DNA of 64,000 nucleotides from Chitinophagales bacterium (GCA_020636475.1 JACJXU010000003.1:62001-126000), one strand, 5' to 3'; counted from the stretch's first letter, positions 10,218 to 20,351 are shown. The notes: generated by a model from the sequence alone, not told the origin. Program-made: numbers and translations.

Positions 10218-11195
10218 TTAGTCAAAAGATTGACCCATTCTGCTCGAAATATCAATTAATTGTACGTATTCATCGGGACTTAAGTCATTGTAGAAATACA
10301 TCGCCGGGTTTACAGGCTTGTTGTATTTCCAAACCTCGTAATGTAAATGCGGTGCCGTAGATAAGCCTGTACTTCCTACTTTGCCTATTACATCGCCACG
10401 ATTTATTTTTTGTCCTTCTCTCACCATCACTTTGCTCAAGTGAGCATAAACGGTTTTAAAGTTATATCCGTGATTAATGATAATATGGTTTCCGTAGCCG
10501 GAGCCATTTTCTACTTTTTCTACTACACCCACACCTGTAGCAAAAACATCCGTACCACTTGGAGCCGTAAAATCTATACCATTGTGCATACGGTGCGTTT
10601 TGTAAATTGGGTGAATACGCATACCATAACCCGAAGCAGTACGTTTCAAATCTTTGTTCGATACGGGTTGAATAGCAGGCATAGAACGATAAAACTCTTC
10701 ACGGTTTTTTACCATATCGGCAATTTTATCGTAAGATTTTGATTGAATATAAACCTGACGCTTGATACGATCTAATTTTTGCTTGCTGGAAATGAGCAAA
10801 TCGCTGTTGCTGTAGTTTTCCAAATCGCGGTATGGACTCGAACCTCCAATACCTGCTTGGCGCACGCTACTGGGAATAGGGTCGGTTTCAAAAATTACAC
10901 GATAAAAATTATCGTCTCTATCTTCCAATTCCGCCAAAACTTTCGAGTAGCTGTCTAACTCTTTATTAATTAAGTCGTATTGCGCTTGCAAAACGCCAAT
11001 TTCTCGCTTAAGACGTTTTTCTTTAGGAGAATCTATAAATTTAAAAGCTAATACAACTATAATAAATGCAAATACTAAGGTAGCACTTAAAAATCCAAAT
11101 AATTGTAAAAGTCGGGTTTTGGTGGATATTTCTACGGTATCAAACTGCAAAGTTTGCGGATTGTAAACATATTTCACCTTCTTTAAGTTCATCAT
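10218..11195 (-). CDS. Membrane-anchored M23 peptidoglycan endopeptidase
   Basis: 325 residues from the preferred start. A longer frame begins at 11225, but tandem ATGs at 11195 and 11192 give the usual short cytoplasmic start (MNLKKVKYVYNPQTLQ). One transmembrane helix follows (LFGFLSATLVFAFIIVVLAF), then a coiled-coil stalk and a C-terminal M23 domain. Zinc ligands are His and Asp in HNGIDFTAPSG and the HLHYEVW motif. It probably hydrolyses peptidoglycan crossbridges or regulates such enzymes from the periplasmic side. A MerR gene follows on the same strand. Confidence 0.9.
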   Translation of the reverse strand: MMNLKKVKYVYNPQTLQFDTVEISTKTRLLQLFGFLSATLVFAFIIVVLAFKFIDSPKEKRLKREIGVLQAQYDLINKELDSYSKVLAELEDRDDNFYRVIFETDPIPSSVRQAGIGGSSPYRDLENYSNSDLLISSKQKLDRIKRQVYIQSKSYDKIADMVKNREEFYRSMPAIQPVSNKDLKRTASGYGMRIHPIYKTHRMHNGIDFTAPSGTDVFATGVGVVEKVENGSGYGNHIIINHGYNFKTVYAHLSKVMVREGQKINRGDVIGKVGSTGLSTAPHLHYEVWKYNKPVNPAMYFYNDLSPDEYVQLIDISSRMGQSFD

Positions 11196-11331
11196 ATTGT
11201 TTTTTAAGTATTTTTGTGCCGCCAAACAGAAAAATTATAAGTTTAAAACTTTGTTTAGCGAACCGAGCTGAACAATTAAAATTTAGGGCTTGGCAAAGAT
11301 AATTTATTTTTTTTTTTTAACCTATTATTTA

Positions 11332-13944
11332 ATGAAATCTGCACTTATTCGCCAACATTTTTTGGATTTTTTTAAAAACAAATTACATCAGATAGTTCCT
11401 TCTGCGCCTATTGTGGTAAAAAACGACCCGACCTTAATGTTTACCAATGCGGGCATGAATCAGTTTAAAGATTATTTCTTGGGGAATAAAATGCCCGACA
11501 ATAAACGCATCGCCGATACTCAAAAATGCTTGCGCGTTTCCGGCAAACACAATGATTTGGAAGAAGTTGGGGTGGACACTTATCATCACACGATGTTTGA
11601 AATGTTGGGAAACTGGTCTTTTGGCGATTATTTCAAAAAAGAAGCCATTGAGTGGGCGTGGGAATTGCTCACTAAAATATATAAACTCAATCCTGAAAAT
11701 CTGTACGTTACCTATTTTGAAGGGGACACTGAAGAAAATTTGGTTCCCGATGCCGAAGCACTCGAATGTTGGAAACAATGGATTGATGAAGACCGCATTA
11801 TTCCTGCCGGAAAAAAAGATAATTTTTGGGAAATGGGCGACACCGGACCTTGCGGACCCTGTTCCGAAATTCACATTGATTTGCGCGATGAGAATGATAA
11901 AAAAACCGTTTCGGGAAAATCCTTAGTCAATGCCGGACACCCGCAAGTGGTCGAAATTTGGAACTTAGTATTTATACAGTTCAATCGCAAAGCCGACAGT
12001 TCTTTGGAAAGTCTTCCGCAAAATCACGTGGATACGGGCATGGGTTTCGAGCGTTTGTGCATGGCACTACAAGGCAAGCGTTCCAACTACGACACCGATG
12101 TTTTTTCGCCTATTATTGAAAAAATCTCCGCCATCACCCAAATTCCTTACGGAAAATCCGAAAAAACCGACATCGCCATTCGCGTATTAGCCGACCATAT
12201 TCGCGCCATTTCGTTTACCATTGCCGATGGCCAACTGCCCTCCAATACAGGCGCAGGCTATGTTATTCGTCGCATATTGCGCCGTGCCGTACGCTACGCA
12301 TATAGTGTACTCAATTACCAACAAGCCATTCTTCACCAATTAGTACCCGTGCTGGCACAGCAATTCAAGGAAGTTTTTCCCGAATTAGCCCTCAATCAAT
12401 CCTTTGTACAAAAAGTAGTACTCGAAGAAGAAAACGCATTTTTGCGCACTTTAGAAGCAGGACTCAAACGTTTTGAGTTACTGAAACATCAAAATATTGA
12501 CGGCGAAGCGGCTTTTGAACTCTATGACACCTACGGTTTTCCTTTCGACCTGACAAAACTTATGGCTTCCGAAGCGAATATTGCGGTGGATGAAACGGGT
12601 TTTATGGCAGCAATGGAAAAACAAAAAGCGCGCTCGCGGGCAGCTACGCAACTAAAAACAGACGATTGGGTAAACGTACAAGCTAATACAAAAGGAAATA
12701 CTTTTGTAGGCTACAATTTGCTGCAATGTCCGGCAAATATTCTGCGCTATCGAAAAATTGAACAAAAAAAGAAAACCTATTTCCAATTGGTTTTAGACCA
12801 AACACCTTTTTATGCCGAAAGTGGCGGTCAGATTGGCGACACGGGGCAACTTATTTTTCCCAACGAAATAATTGAAATTATAGACACCCAAAAGGAAAAC
12901 GACCTTATTGTGCATTTTTGCGAAAAATTGCCCGAAGATGTCGAACGCAGTTTTATTGCGCAAGTGGACAGCAGTCGCCGCCAAGCTATTGCTTCCAACC
13001 ACTCCGCTACGCACTTGCTGCACGCTGCTTTGCGCCAAACATTAGGCACGCACGTACACCAAAAAGGTTCGTTGGTAGCACCCGACCATCTCCGTTTCGA
13101 TTTTGCCCATTTTGCCAAAGTAAATGAGGAAGAACTGGCACAAATTGAACAAATTGTAAATGATAAAATTCGGGAAAATATTGCCCTTCAAACCGATTAC
13201 TTACCTTATGAAAAGGCCGTAGAAAGTGGCGCGATGGCACTTTTTGGCGAAAAATATGCCGATGTAGTGCGTGTTGTGAGTTTCGACCCGAAATTTTCGC
13301 GCGAATTGTGTGGTGGTACGCACGTGCGTGCTTCCGGCGAAATTGGTTTGTTCAAGTTTATTACCGAAACATCTGTTGCTGCGGGTGTGCGCCGCATAGA
13401 AGCAGTTACGGCAAATACCGCATACAATTTGATAGCAAAACAATACCACGAATTGCAGCAAATTAAATCCTTACTCAAAAATACGCCAGACCTAACACAA
13501 GCGGTTTCGCAAGTGTTGAACGAAAACAGTCAGTTGCAAAAAGAAGTGGAAAAAATGCAGTTGGAAAAAGCACTCGACTTGCGGAAAGAACTTTTGCAAA
13601 ATGCCCAACGCAAAAATGACTTGACCTTTGTGGCGGCGCAAGTAGCCGTACCAAATGCCGATATTCTGAAACAACTTACGTACGATTTGAAAAATTCGAC
13701 TGAAAATTTAGTTGCAGTTTTGGCTGCCGAAGTAGAAGGAAAAGCCTTGATTTCGGTAATGATTGAAGAAAATTTGTTGGAAAAACACACTTGGAATGCC
13801 GGAACATTGGTGCGCGAATGGGCGAAAATAGTTCAAGGCGGCGGCGGTGGTCAGGCGTTTTATGCAACCGCAGGCGGAAAAAATCCGGCAGCTATTCCAC
13901 AACTCATTCAGCAAGCTAAATCTTGGTTTGAAAACGAAAACTAA
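11332..13944 (+). CDS. alaS: Alanyl-tRNA synthetase
   Basis: 870 residues from the ATG at 11332. The frame opens 14 codons earlier, but MKSALIRQHFLDFFK is the canonical N-terminus. The class II catalytic domain carries MFTNAGMNQFKDYFLG and GPCGPCSEIH. The editing domain has NHSATHLLHAAL and the zinc-linked CGGTHV motif. A C-terminal coiled coil and C-Ala domain end the protein. The stop is separated by one base from the gatB start, so the two genes are probably translationally coupled. Both serve tRNA charging. Confidence 0.97.
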   Translation: MKSALIRQHFLDFFKNKLHQIVPSAPIVVKNDPTLMFTNAGMNQFKDYFLGNKMPDNKRIADTQKCLRVSGKHNDLEEVGVDTYHHTMFEMLGNWSFGDYFKKEAIEWAWELLTKIYKLNPENLYVTYFEGDTEENLVPDAEALECWKQWIDEDRIIPAGKKDNFWEMGDTGPCGPCSEIHIDLRDENDKKTVSGKSLVNAGHPQVVEIWNLVFIQFNRKADSSLESLPQNHVDTGMGFERLCMALQGKRSNYDTDVFSPIIEKISAITQIPYGKSEKTDIAIRVLADHIRAISFTIADGQLPSNTGAGYVIRRILRRAVRYAYSVLNYQQAILHQLVPVLAQQFKEVFPELALNQSFVQKVVLEEENAFLRTLEAGLKRFELLKHQNIDGEAAFELYDTYGFPFDLTKLMASEANIAVDETGFMAAMEKQKARSRAATQLKTDDWVNVQANTKGNTFVGYNLLQCPANILRYRKIEQKKKTYFQLVLDQTPFYAESGGQIGDTGQLIFPNEIIEIIDTQKENDLIVHFCEKLPEDVERSFIAQVDSSRRQAIASNHSATHLLHAALRQTLGTHVHQKGSLVAPDHLRFDFAHFAKVNEEELAQIEQIVNDKIRENIALQTDYLPYEKAVESGAMALFGEKYADVVRVVSFDPKFSRELCGGTHVRASGEIGLFKFITETSVAAGVRRIEAVTANTAYNLIAKQYHELQQIKSLLKNTPDLTQAVSQVLNENSQLQKEVEKMQLEKALDLRKELLQNAQRKNDLTFVAAQVAVPNADILKQLTYDLKNSTENLVAVLAAEVEGKALISVMIEENLLEKHTWNAGTLVREWAKIVQGGGGGQAFYATAGGKNPAAIPQLIQQAKSWFENEN

Positions 13945-13945
13945 A

Positions 13946-15400
13946 ATGACGGATTTTTATGCAAAATACGAATTAGTGGTTGGTTTGGAAGTGCATATTC
14001 AACTGAATACGGCGCGCAAAATATTTGCTCCCGATGCCACGAATTTCGATGCAGCAGCCAACGAAAACACGAGTTATATTTCTTTGGCACACCCCGGCAC
14101 TTTGCCAATGCTCAACAAGGAGGTTATCAACAAAGCCATTATGCTGGGCTATGCTACAAATGCACAATTTTCGGATTACTGCTTTTTCGACCGGAAAAAT
14201 TATTTTTATCCCGATTTGCCCAAATCGTACCAAATTACACAAGATAATCAACCCATTTGCAAAGCGGGCTTTGTAGAAGTTTTTGATGGTAAAAAATACC
14301 ATGCTGTACAACTCAATCGCATTCATATTGAAGAAGATGCCGGAAAAAGTTTGCACGACCAAGACGAGCAATTTAGCTATATCGACCTTAATCGAGCCGG
14401 CGTGCCTTTGCTGGAATTAGTTACCGAGCCTTGTATTCACCAGTCGGATATTGCCTATCATTTTTTGAACGAATTGCACCGTTTAGTCATGTTTTTGCAA
14501 ATATGTGATGGCAATATGGAAGAAGGCAGTTTTCGCTGCGATGCCAATATTTCGGTGCGCCCCCGCAACACTACAACTTTTGGCGAACGCGTAGAAATAA
14601 AAAACATGAACTCTATGCGTTTTGTAAAAAAAGCTATTGACTATGAGTTTGAAAGGCAGTGCGCTTTGTTGGAAAAAGGTGAAAAAATAGCGCGCGAAAC
14701 ACGAGGCTATAATGCAGAAAATAATACCACCTTTTCGCAGCGAAGCAAGGAAGAAGCACACGATTATCGTTATTTTCCTGAACCAGATTTGATAGGAATT
14801 GTTTTAACACAAGCGCATTTGCAAAACATAAAAGCCCAAATGCTCACCTTGCCGCAACAATGGATACGACAATTTACCGAAAAATACGCCTTATCTTATG
14901 CCGAAGCAGATTTGCTGTGTGAAAATGCGGAAACAGTAACGTACTTTAACGCTTTGGTTTCTGCCGGAACGCCACCTAAAATGGCTTGTAATTGGCTGCT
15001 GAACAAAGTGAAGTCGTATATTAAGGAAAATAATTTGAATATGGAGCAATTTCCTGTGCCAGCCGAAAAGTTAGCAGAAATTATTGCATTGGTAGCCGAT
15101 GGAAAAGTAAACGATACCCAAGCAAAAACGCAATTATTTGAGGCAGTAATCGCCAAACCAAGGGAATTAGTGAAAGATTTGGCACAAAAAATGCGACTAA
15201 TTATAGAAAACAATGATAACTTTGTAGAAAAGTTAATCGCCAAGATAATTGAAGAGTCGCCCGAAGAAGTGAAAGTATATCGTTCGGGCAAAAAACAAAT
15301 TGCCGGTGTGCTGATGGGCAAACTGATGAAACAGTCCGGCGGAAGAATAAAACCCGACCAAGCACACCAATTATTAATCGAAACATTAAACAATTTATAA
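13946..15400 (+). CDS. gatB: Aspartyl/glutamyl-tRNA amidotransferase subunit B
   Basis: 484 residues from the ATG at 13946, which gives MTDFYAKYELVVGLEVHIQLNT, the conserved GatB start. The frame is open 33 codons further upstream inside alaS. GatB holds the kinase/transamidation centre of GatCAB, converting Glu-tRNA(Gln) or Asp-tRNA(Asn). Conserved segments are GNMEEGSFRCDANISVRP, VEIKNMNS and DYRYFPEPD. The C-terminal YqeY-like tail (RSGKKQIAGVLMGKLMKQSGG) is intact. gatA and gatC are not in the window, so the subunits are scattered. Confidence 0.97.
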   Translation: MTDFYAKYELVVGLEVHIQLNTARKIFAPDATNFDAAANENTSYISLAHPGTLPMLNKEVINKAIMLGYATNAQFSDYCFFDRKNYFYPDLPKSYQITQDNQPICKAGFVEVFDGKKYHAVQLNRIHIEEDAGKSLHDQDEQFSYIDLNRAGVPLLELVTEPCIHQSDIAYHFLNELHRLVMFLQICDGNMEEGSFRCDANISVRPRNTTTFGERVEIKNMNSMRFVKKAIDYEFERQCALLEKGEKIARETRGYNAENNTTFSQRSKEEAHDYRYFPEPDLIGIVLTQAHLQNIKAQMLTLPQQWIRQFTEKYALSYAEADLLCENAETVTYFNALVSAGTPPKMACNWLLNKVKSYIKENNLNMEQFPVPAEKLAEIIALVADGKVNDTQAKTQLFEAVIAKPRELVKDLAQKMRLIIENNDNFVEKLIAKIIEESPEEVKVYRSGKKQIAGVLMGKLMKQSGGRIKPDQAHQLLIETLNNL

Positions 15401-15402
15401 GA

Positions 15403-16458
15403 ATGAAGAAACACCTTTTAACCGTATGTTTAGGCTTGGCAGCAATGCTGTCTTTTGCTGCCTGCAACAACCAAAGTGGCAGTAGTGGAGGCTATCTTAT
15501 TGATGGAAAAACAAGTAACTACCCAGCCAATACACAAGTTTTTTTGCAAGAATTTAGAGAAGGTAAGCCTATTTTTATTGACACAACCACAACCGATGCC
15601 GAGGGTAATTTTAGTTTGAAAGGCAAGATTGCGGAGAAAAACTTCGGCAAGGTACAAGTGGGAAGTAATGATATTTTTTTGTTGATTGACAACAAAAAAA
15701 TAAATGTAGAAATAGACCGCAATAATCCGCGCAACTACTCGGTAACGGGAAATCCTGAACTGGTAACTATGCAACAAATTATGAATGATGCGCGTACAGG
15801 AAAAGCAACACCCGATGCTATCAAAACATTTATTGATACGGTAAAAAGCCCTTATTTGGCATATTATGGCGTGCAGTATTTGAACATTCAGAAAGATTTT
15901 GATACTTACGAAAAAGTGCAACAACGATTGAGTAAAGAAATTCCTTCCTCAACCGTAACCTTAGATTTTACGAGTTTTATTGACAAAAACAGAGAAGCGA
16001 TAGAACGCCAAAAAGCTGCCGAAGGTAAAACGGCGATGGGTTCGGAGGCAGCAGAGATAGATTTGCCGAATCCTGACGGGAAAAATATTGCTTTGTCGTC
16101 GCTTAGGGGGAAAGTGGTTTTGTTGGACTTTTGGGCTTCTTGGTGTGGTCCTTGTCGCCGCGAAAATCCCAATGTGGTAAAAACTTACCAGCAGTACAAA
16201 GACAAAGGATTTACGGTGTATAGTGTGTCGTTGGATAAAGACAAGGCGCGCTGGGTAGATGCCATAAAAAAGGATAATTTGTTGTGGGACAATCATGTAA
16301 GTGATTTACAATATTGGAACTCTGCTCCCGCAGCAGCCTATGGCGTACGTTCCATTCCCGCGACTTTTTTGCTTGACCGAGAGGGAAAAATTATTGGTAA
16401 AAACTTACGCGGAGGAGCTTTAGAAGCGAAGTTAAAAGAAATCTTTGCCGAGATATAA
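15403..16458 (+). CDS. TlpA-like thioredoxin-fold lipoprotein with DUF4369-like N-terminal region
   Basis: 351 residues. A lipoprotein signal peptide has a lipobox at LSFAAC. A beta-rich N-terminal region (about 30-120) resembles the DUF4369 domain often fused to such proteins. A helical linker and a C-terminal TlpA/thioredoxin domain follow, with the redox motif W247-C248-G-P-C251. The cis-proline loop is RSIPATFLLD. It is likely a periplasm-facing disulfide reductase, for cytochrome c maturation or protein quality control. The start lies 2 bases after gatB, so it is in the alaS-gatB transcript, and an intrinsic terminator follows directly. Confidence 0.85.
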   Translation: MKKHLLTVCLGLAAMLSFAACNNQSGSSGGYLIDGKTSNYPANTQVFLQEFREGKPIFIDTTTTDAEGNFSLKGKIAEKNFGKVQVGSNDIFLLIDNKKINVEIDRNNPRNYSVTGNPELVTMQQIMNDARTGKATPDAIKTFIDTVKSPYLAYYGVQYLNIQKDFDTYEKVQQRLSKEIPSSTVTLDFTSFIDKNREAIERQKAAEGKTAMGSEAAEIDLPNPDGKNIALSSLRGKVVLLDFWASWCGPCRRENPNVVKTYQQYKDKGFTVYSVSLDKDKARWVDAIKKDNLLWDNHVSDLQYWNSAPAAAYGVRSIPATFLLDREGKIIGKNLRGGALEAKLKEIFAEI

Positions 16459-16481
16459 AAAACAACAGCCGAAAAAATATA

Positions 16482-16523
16482 ACGGGGCGACTGATTTTTT
16501 GGTACGCCCCGTTTTGTTGTTTT
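16482..16523 (+). terminator. Intrinsic terminator after the alaS-gatB-thioredoxin operon
   Basis: Perfect 8-bp stem ACGGGGCG/CGCCCCGT with a 15-base loop, followed by a T-rich tract. Confidence 0.85.
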
Positions 16524-16538
16524 AGAACTTAATGGCTT

Positions 16539-16946
16539 TTATTTACCTCTGAGCTTATCTATTAATTCTTTTGAATATTTATAAACCTCATCGTTTAGCA
16601 AAATAAACTGTTGATTTGTCAGTAATTCTACTGTACTTTTATTTGATTTCAATTTTATGACAGACTTTAAGTAAACATTCCGTCTCACATAATCGCCTTT
16701 TTCACTTGAAGGAATTAGGTTGTTCAACAACAAACTTATTTCCTTCAGTTCACAAGTATCTACAATTACCACCTTATCCGACCCAGAAGAATTAACTCCT
16801 TCATCATACATATCAATAGGAGTCAAAATTCCAAATGAAATGTAAGAAGTTTCTATCAGCTCAATATCTTTGTAGAAGTCTATGCTGTCATTACACCCAA
16901 AAAACAGCAGCAAAAAAAGGCATGGAATAATTTTTTTTATTTTCAT
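16539..16946 (-). CDS. Small lipoprotein of unknown function
   Basis: 135 residues from the ATG at 16946 (MKIKKIIPCLFLLLFFGCN). This start gives a clean lipoprotein signal with lipobox LFFGC. The frame extends to a GTG at 16997, but that would bury the signal. The mature part is mixed alpha/beta with no motif I recognise. It follows the predicted envelope protein at 16997-17791 by 50 bases on the same strand, so the two are probably an operon. Confidence 0.65.
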   Translation of the reverse strand: MKIKKIIPCLFLLLFFGCNDSIDFYKDIELIETSYISFGILTPIDMYDEGVNSSGSDKVVIVDTCELKEISLLLNNLIPSSEKGDYVRRNVYLKSVIKLKSNKSTVELLTNQQFILLNDEVYKYSKELIDKLRGK

Positions 16947-16996
16947 CTTATTTTTTAACAGATGGGTGAAATCTGTTTTATTAATTATAGAAGCCA

Positions 16997-17791
16997 CTAA
17001 TCAATTATCACCCCTACCCGAACACCAAATTCTGCCTGGGGTTTATAAGCATCTTGTGTTCTAATTCTATTGCGCCAATAATAATTGGCATCTCGGCCTA
17101 CATCTAAGGTTTTTATGGTTTGAGACATAACGCCCACTCCAATAAAAGACTCTAAGGTTATTCTATCATAAACTATTTGATTCCCAAAGCGAACCGTGAA
17201 AGAAACATTTTGCTTACTTTCGGTGTAGGTATCGCCAGTAAAAGAAGGAACACCTGTAGTAGCAAGCACTTCCTTAACACCCTGTACGTTTTCTTTGAAG
17301 GTTATATGACTAATCGTTGCCGAAAGAAAAGCCCCTTCAGGAGAATCACTATCGAAGTAAAGGCGAATACTTCCCGAAAACATAGGTCCCATCACTGAAT
17401 AAGGCGCGTAGTCGCTGTTATACTCTTCGCCATAATCTACCTCTCCGGGAGCGTTAAAGGTAGTTTCTCTGCCCTCAAAATCATCTTTTATAAAATCTAA
17501 AATGTTGGTATTAACAACATTTTTAAAGGTCACTCCAGCACCTAACAGCACACTAAACGTACCATTAAGGGTTTTTTCTACTATTAATTGCTGCTTGCCA
17601 AGGATAAAAGAAACTTGATTGGTTTTTATAACCCACGCACTGTACGCTTTTTTTGTTAAATTTTCGCCCGCACTTTCATCATTAAAAATAATAACCTCTA
17701 CATCCTTGTTTCCATCAGTTTCCTGTGCTTTAAGTGCATTTACCCCAAAAGAAAATAAGCATAAAATAATAATGAGTAAATTTTTTTTCAT
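16997..17791 (-). CDS. Predicted outer-membrane barrel-like protein, unknown function
   Basis: 264 residues with a signal peptide (MKKNLLIIILCLFSFGVNALKAQ). Alternating strands such as GTFSVLLGAGVTFK, SGSIRLYFDSD and ESFIGVGVMS suggest a small eight- to ten-stranded barrel. It ends in a strand (FGVRVGVIID) without a terminal aromatic residue. I do not recognise a family. The gene is divergent from the secreted protein at 17851 and is followed by a small lipoprotein. Confidence 0.6.
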   Translation of the reverse strand: MKKNLLIIILCLFSFGVNALKAQETDGNKDVEVIIFNDESAGENLTKKAYSAWVIKTNQVSFILGKQQLIVEKTLNGTFSVLLGAGVTFKNVVNTNILDFIKDDFEGRETTFNAPGEVDYGEEYNSDYAPYSVMGPMFSGSIRLYFDSDSPEGAFLSATISHITFKENVQGVKEVLATTGVPSFTGDTYTESKQNVSFTVRFGNQIVYDRITLESFIGVGVMSQTIKTLDVGRDANYYWRNRIRTQDAYKPQAEFGVRVGVIID

Positions 17792-17850
17792 AATAATATT
17801 GTTTTATTTGAGGTAAAGTTATTTGCTTTGTGGTAAACTTGTATAATAAT

Positions 17851-19422
17851 ATGAAAAAATTTATTCTTTTTTTGAATGTATTGTTGCTATCTGCAAGCAC
17901 TTTTGCCCAAACAGCGCAGGTAGTATTAAGCGATGAAATGAAGGTGGATCCTTTTTTTATGAGGCATTTGCACTCAGACGCTACGGGGCATTATGTGCTT
18001 TTTGCCGAAAGAGGTAAAGGGGGTACAATGATTCCCATCATTAGAAAGTATGACAACAAGATGAAGATGTTGTTCTCTAAAGAATACAAAGTAGATGGCA
18101 AAGACATTTACTATGAAGACATTCTTTATGCCAAGGGAAAGTTTATTTGGATTTCGTCGAAGCGAGAAAAGAAAAGTGACGTAGTTTCCTACTATGCCAC
18201 ACCGCTGGATATGAAAGGCATTGCCGGCAAGCCAAATCTCATTGCGTCTTTTACCGTCGACTCGAAGAAAGACTTACCCAAAGCAAAATTTGTGGTATCG
18301 AATGATACAACAAAAATAGGTATTGTGGTAACGAAGGATAATGACGATAATAAAGAAATGGCGGAGGCTTATGTGGCAGTATTCGACAACAATGCAGAAA
18401 AATTGTGGAACAAAAAATATAACTTTAAAGTGAGTGAAAAACAATTTTCAGTTATTGACTTCGACCTGTTGAACAACGCTGAATTTTTAGTATTGACCAA
18501 AATATACGATAACAACAGCCAAAAAGAAGAGAAAAGAGGTTCTGGTAAGAACGAACCGGCTTACGACTACTTCTTAAACTATTTTTCGAAAGATAGTAAT
18601 GAGCCAAGAAAACTAAAATTAGACTTAAAAGGCGATTTTATTATGGGCGGTTCCTTAGAAACTACCCCTGCCAGTGAAACGTATTTGTTTGGCTTTTACA
18701 GCAAAAAAGCGGGTGGCATAATTCAGGGAATGTATAACATGAAAGTAGCCAGCAATGGTACGGTGGAATACCTCAATAAGAAAGAATTTACCGACAAAGA
18801 ATTGTCTGTTTTTGAAGATAAAGATGTCGAAAAAGAACGAGGAGACAAAGGCATTTCCAAATTTTATGAGTTTACAGGATTTAAGATAAGAAAAGACGGC
18901 ACGATGTCAATTGCTGCAGAAGATAATTACGTGCAGACTACGACCACTAATAAAGTGACATCATACACCTATTTTAGCAAAAGTATCATAGACATACAAA
19001 TGGACGATAAGGGAAAAATTAGCAGTTTTCGCATAATACCCAAAAAACAAGCAACGCTGAACTGGCGATTGGGAATCGGACATGAAACGGTGAATAACGA
19101 AAATAATACGTACTATTTTTATAACGAAGACGAAGATAATTTGAAAAAGCCTATTGAAGAAAGAGGGCAAGCAATAAAAAATTTCAAGCAATTTGTAATG
19201 GTAATGACCTATTTCGACCCTGCAACGGGAAAACCTGTACGCAAGGCACTATTGGATAAAGACAAGGTGAATCAAACGCTTGAGCCAGAGCATTGCGTTC
19301 AAATAGGAGACAACACCTTATTTATTGTTCTTGTTGAACACTCAAACTTTTCTGTTTCCGGCACAATAAGTAGTGTGCTTGGCAAAACCCTGCGTTTGGG
19401 TACAATTACAGTTAGTGAATAA
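17851..19422 (+). CDS. Secreted protein of unknown function, 523 residues
   Basis: The ATG at 17851 gives a clear signal peptide (MKKFILFLNVLLLSASTFAQ). A GTG seven codons upstream is the only alternative start. The mature protein is lysine- and aspartate-rich with repeated short beta-strands, and could be a beta-propeller. There is no T9SS sorting domain, lipobox or barrel signature, so it is probably periplasmic. It stands alone, with a strong terminator behind it. Confidence 0.6.
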   Translation: MKKFILFLNVLLLSASTFAQTAQVVLSDEMKVDPFFMRHLHSDATGHYVLFAERGKGGTMIPIIRKYDNKMKMLFSKEYKVDGKDIYYEDILYAKGKFIWISSKREKKSDVVSYYATPLDMKGIAGKPNLIASFTVDSKKDLPKAKFVVSNDTTKIGIVVTKDNDDNKEMAEAYVAVFDNNAEKLWNKKYNFKVSEKQFSVIDFDLLNNAEFLVLTKIYDNNSQKEEKRGSGKNEPAYDYFLNYFSKDSNEPRKLKLDLKGDFIMGGSLETTPASETYLFGFYSKKAGGIIQGMYNMKVASNGTVEYLNKKEFTDKELSVFEDKDVEKERGDKGISKFYEFTGFKIRKDGTMSIAAEDNYVQTTTTNKVTSYTYFSKSIIDIQMDDKGKISSFRIIPKKQATLNWRLGIGHETVNNENNTYYFYNEDEDNLKKPIEERGQAIKNFKQFVMVMTYFDPATGKPVRKALLDKDKVNQTLEPEHCVQIGDNTLFIVLVEHSNFSVSGTISSVLGKTLRLGTITVSE

Positions 19423-19452
19423 GGAGTAGCTACCATAATGTAGCCGCATATA

Positions 19453-19510
19453 AAAACCTCTTGTGTTTTGGGTTGTTTTTCTATTCCCAATATACACAAG
19501 AGGTTTTTTT
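19453..19510. terminator. Strong bidirectional intrinsic terminator
   Basis: Perfect 14-bp stem AAAACCTCTTGTGT/ACACAAGAGGTTTT (19453-19466 and 19494-19507). A nested TTGGG/CCCAA pairing lies in the loop and a T7 run follows. A-rich and T-rich flanks on both sides would let it work in either direction. Confidence 0.9.
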
Positions 19511-19617
19511 AAGGTCATCCTAAAATTTGAGATGACCATTTTTTTGCCCAAGGCAGTTGTTGCGTATTTTTTAGAAAAACACAAAAATATGTCTTAGCAA
19601 GTCTGTTAAAAATGTGG

Positions 19618-19625
19618 TAATTTTG
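19618..19625 (+). promoter_or_regulatory. Candidate -7 box upstream of the TrhA-like gene
   Basis: TAATTTTG matches TAnnTTTG and lies 35 bases before the start codon. No clear -33 element was found. Confidence 0.4.
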
Positions 19626-19660
19626 TGCATAGGTAAATTCAAATTAACTATTTCCAACAA

Positions 19661-20284
19661 ATGGATTATACAAAAAAAGAAGAAATACTGCACGCCATTT
19701 CGCACGGACTCGGAGCAATACTTTCGGTGATAGCATTAGTCCTTATGGTGATGTACGCTATGCACGCATCTACAACACACCTGATTACAGTAAGTATTTT
19801 TGGTGTGAGTTTAATACTGCTCTACACGGCTTCTACGCTGTACCATGCCATCGAAAATACCAAATGGAAACGCATTTTCAAAAAAATAGACCACCTGTGT
19901 ATTTATCTGCTTATTGCCGGAACGTACACTCCTTTTGTATTGCTGGGACTAAAAGGCACTTGGGGTTGGGTTATTTTTGCTTTAATCTGGTCCTTGGCAA
20001 TAGTAGGATTTGTGTTTAAGTTTTCGCGTTATCAGCAAAATAAGGTACTGTCCCTTTCGCTCTATATGCTCATGGGCTGGCTTATTGTTATTGCTATAAA
20101 GCCACTTACGGAACGCTTGTCCGGCGACTTGCTGTGGTATGTAGCTTTGGGCGGTTTGTGTTATACGGTGGGAGTATTTTTCTATGCCAACAAAAAAATA
20201 CCTTACAATCATTTCATTTGGCATCTTTTTGTGTTGGGCGGAAGTACAATGCACTTTTTGGGTGTTTTTTTACATTTGTTGTAA
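19661..20284 (+). CDS. trhA: Hemolysin III / TrhA (PAQR-type) membrane protein
   Basis: 207 residues with seven predicted membrane helices. The conserved PAQR-superfamily residues are present: HAISHG near the N-terminus, STLYHA after the second helix, DHLCIYLLIAGTYTP, and HFIWHLFVLGGSTMHF near the C-terminus. The histidines and the aspartate are likely metal ligands. Bacterial homologues are named hemolysin III but are mostly linked to membrane-lipid or energy homeostasis rather than proven haemolysis. It is monocistronic, with its own -7 box and a terminator shared with infC. Confidence 0.9.
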   Translation: MDYTKKEEILHAISHGLGAILSVIALVLMVMYAMHASTTHLITVSIFGVSLILLYTASTLYHAIENTKWKRIFKKIDHLCIYLLIAGTYTPFVLLGLKGTWGWVIFALIWSLAIVGFVFKFSRYQQNKVLSLSLYMLMGWLIVIAIKPLTERLSGDLLWYVALGGLCYTVGVFFYANKKIPYNHFIWHLFVLGGSTMHFLGVFLHLL

Positions 20285-20304
20285 AAAGTGCAATAGAAAA
20301 GAAT

Positions 20305-20330
20305 AAGCGGTAACAAGAATGCTACCGCTT
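20305..20330. terminator. Shared terminator between trhA and infC
   Basis: 8-bp stem AAGCGGTA/TACCGCTT with a 10-base loop between two converging genes. The flanking T/A tracts are short. Confidence 0.65.
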
Positions 20331-20351
20331 TACTGTATCTTAATTTAACAG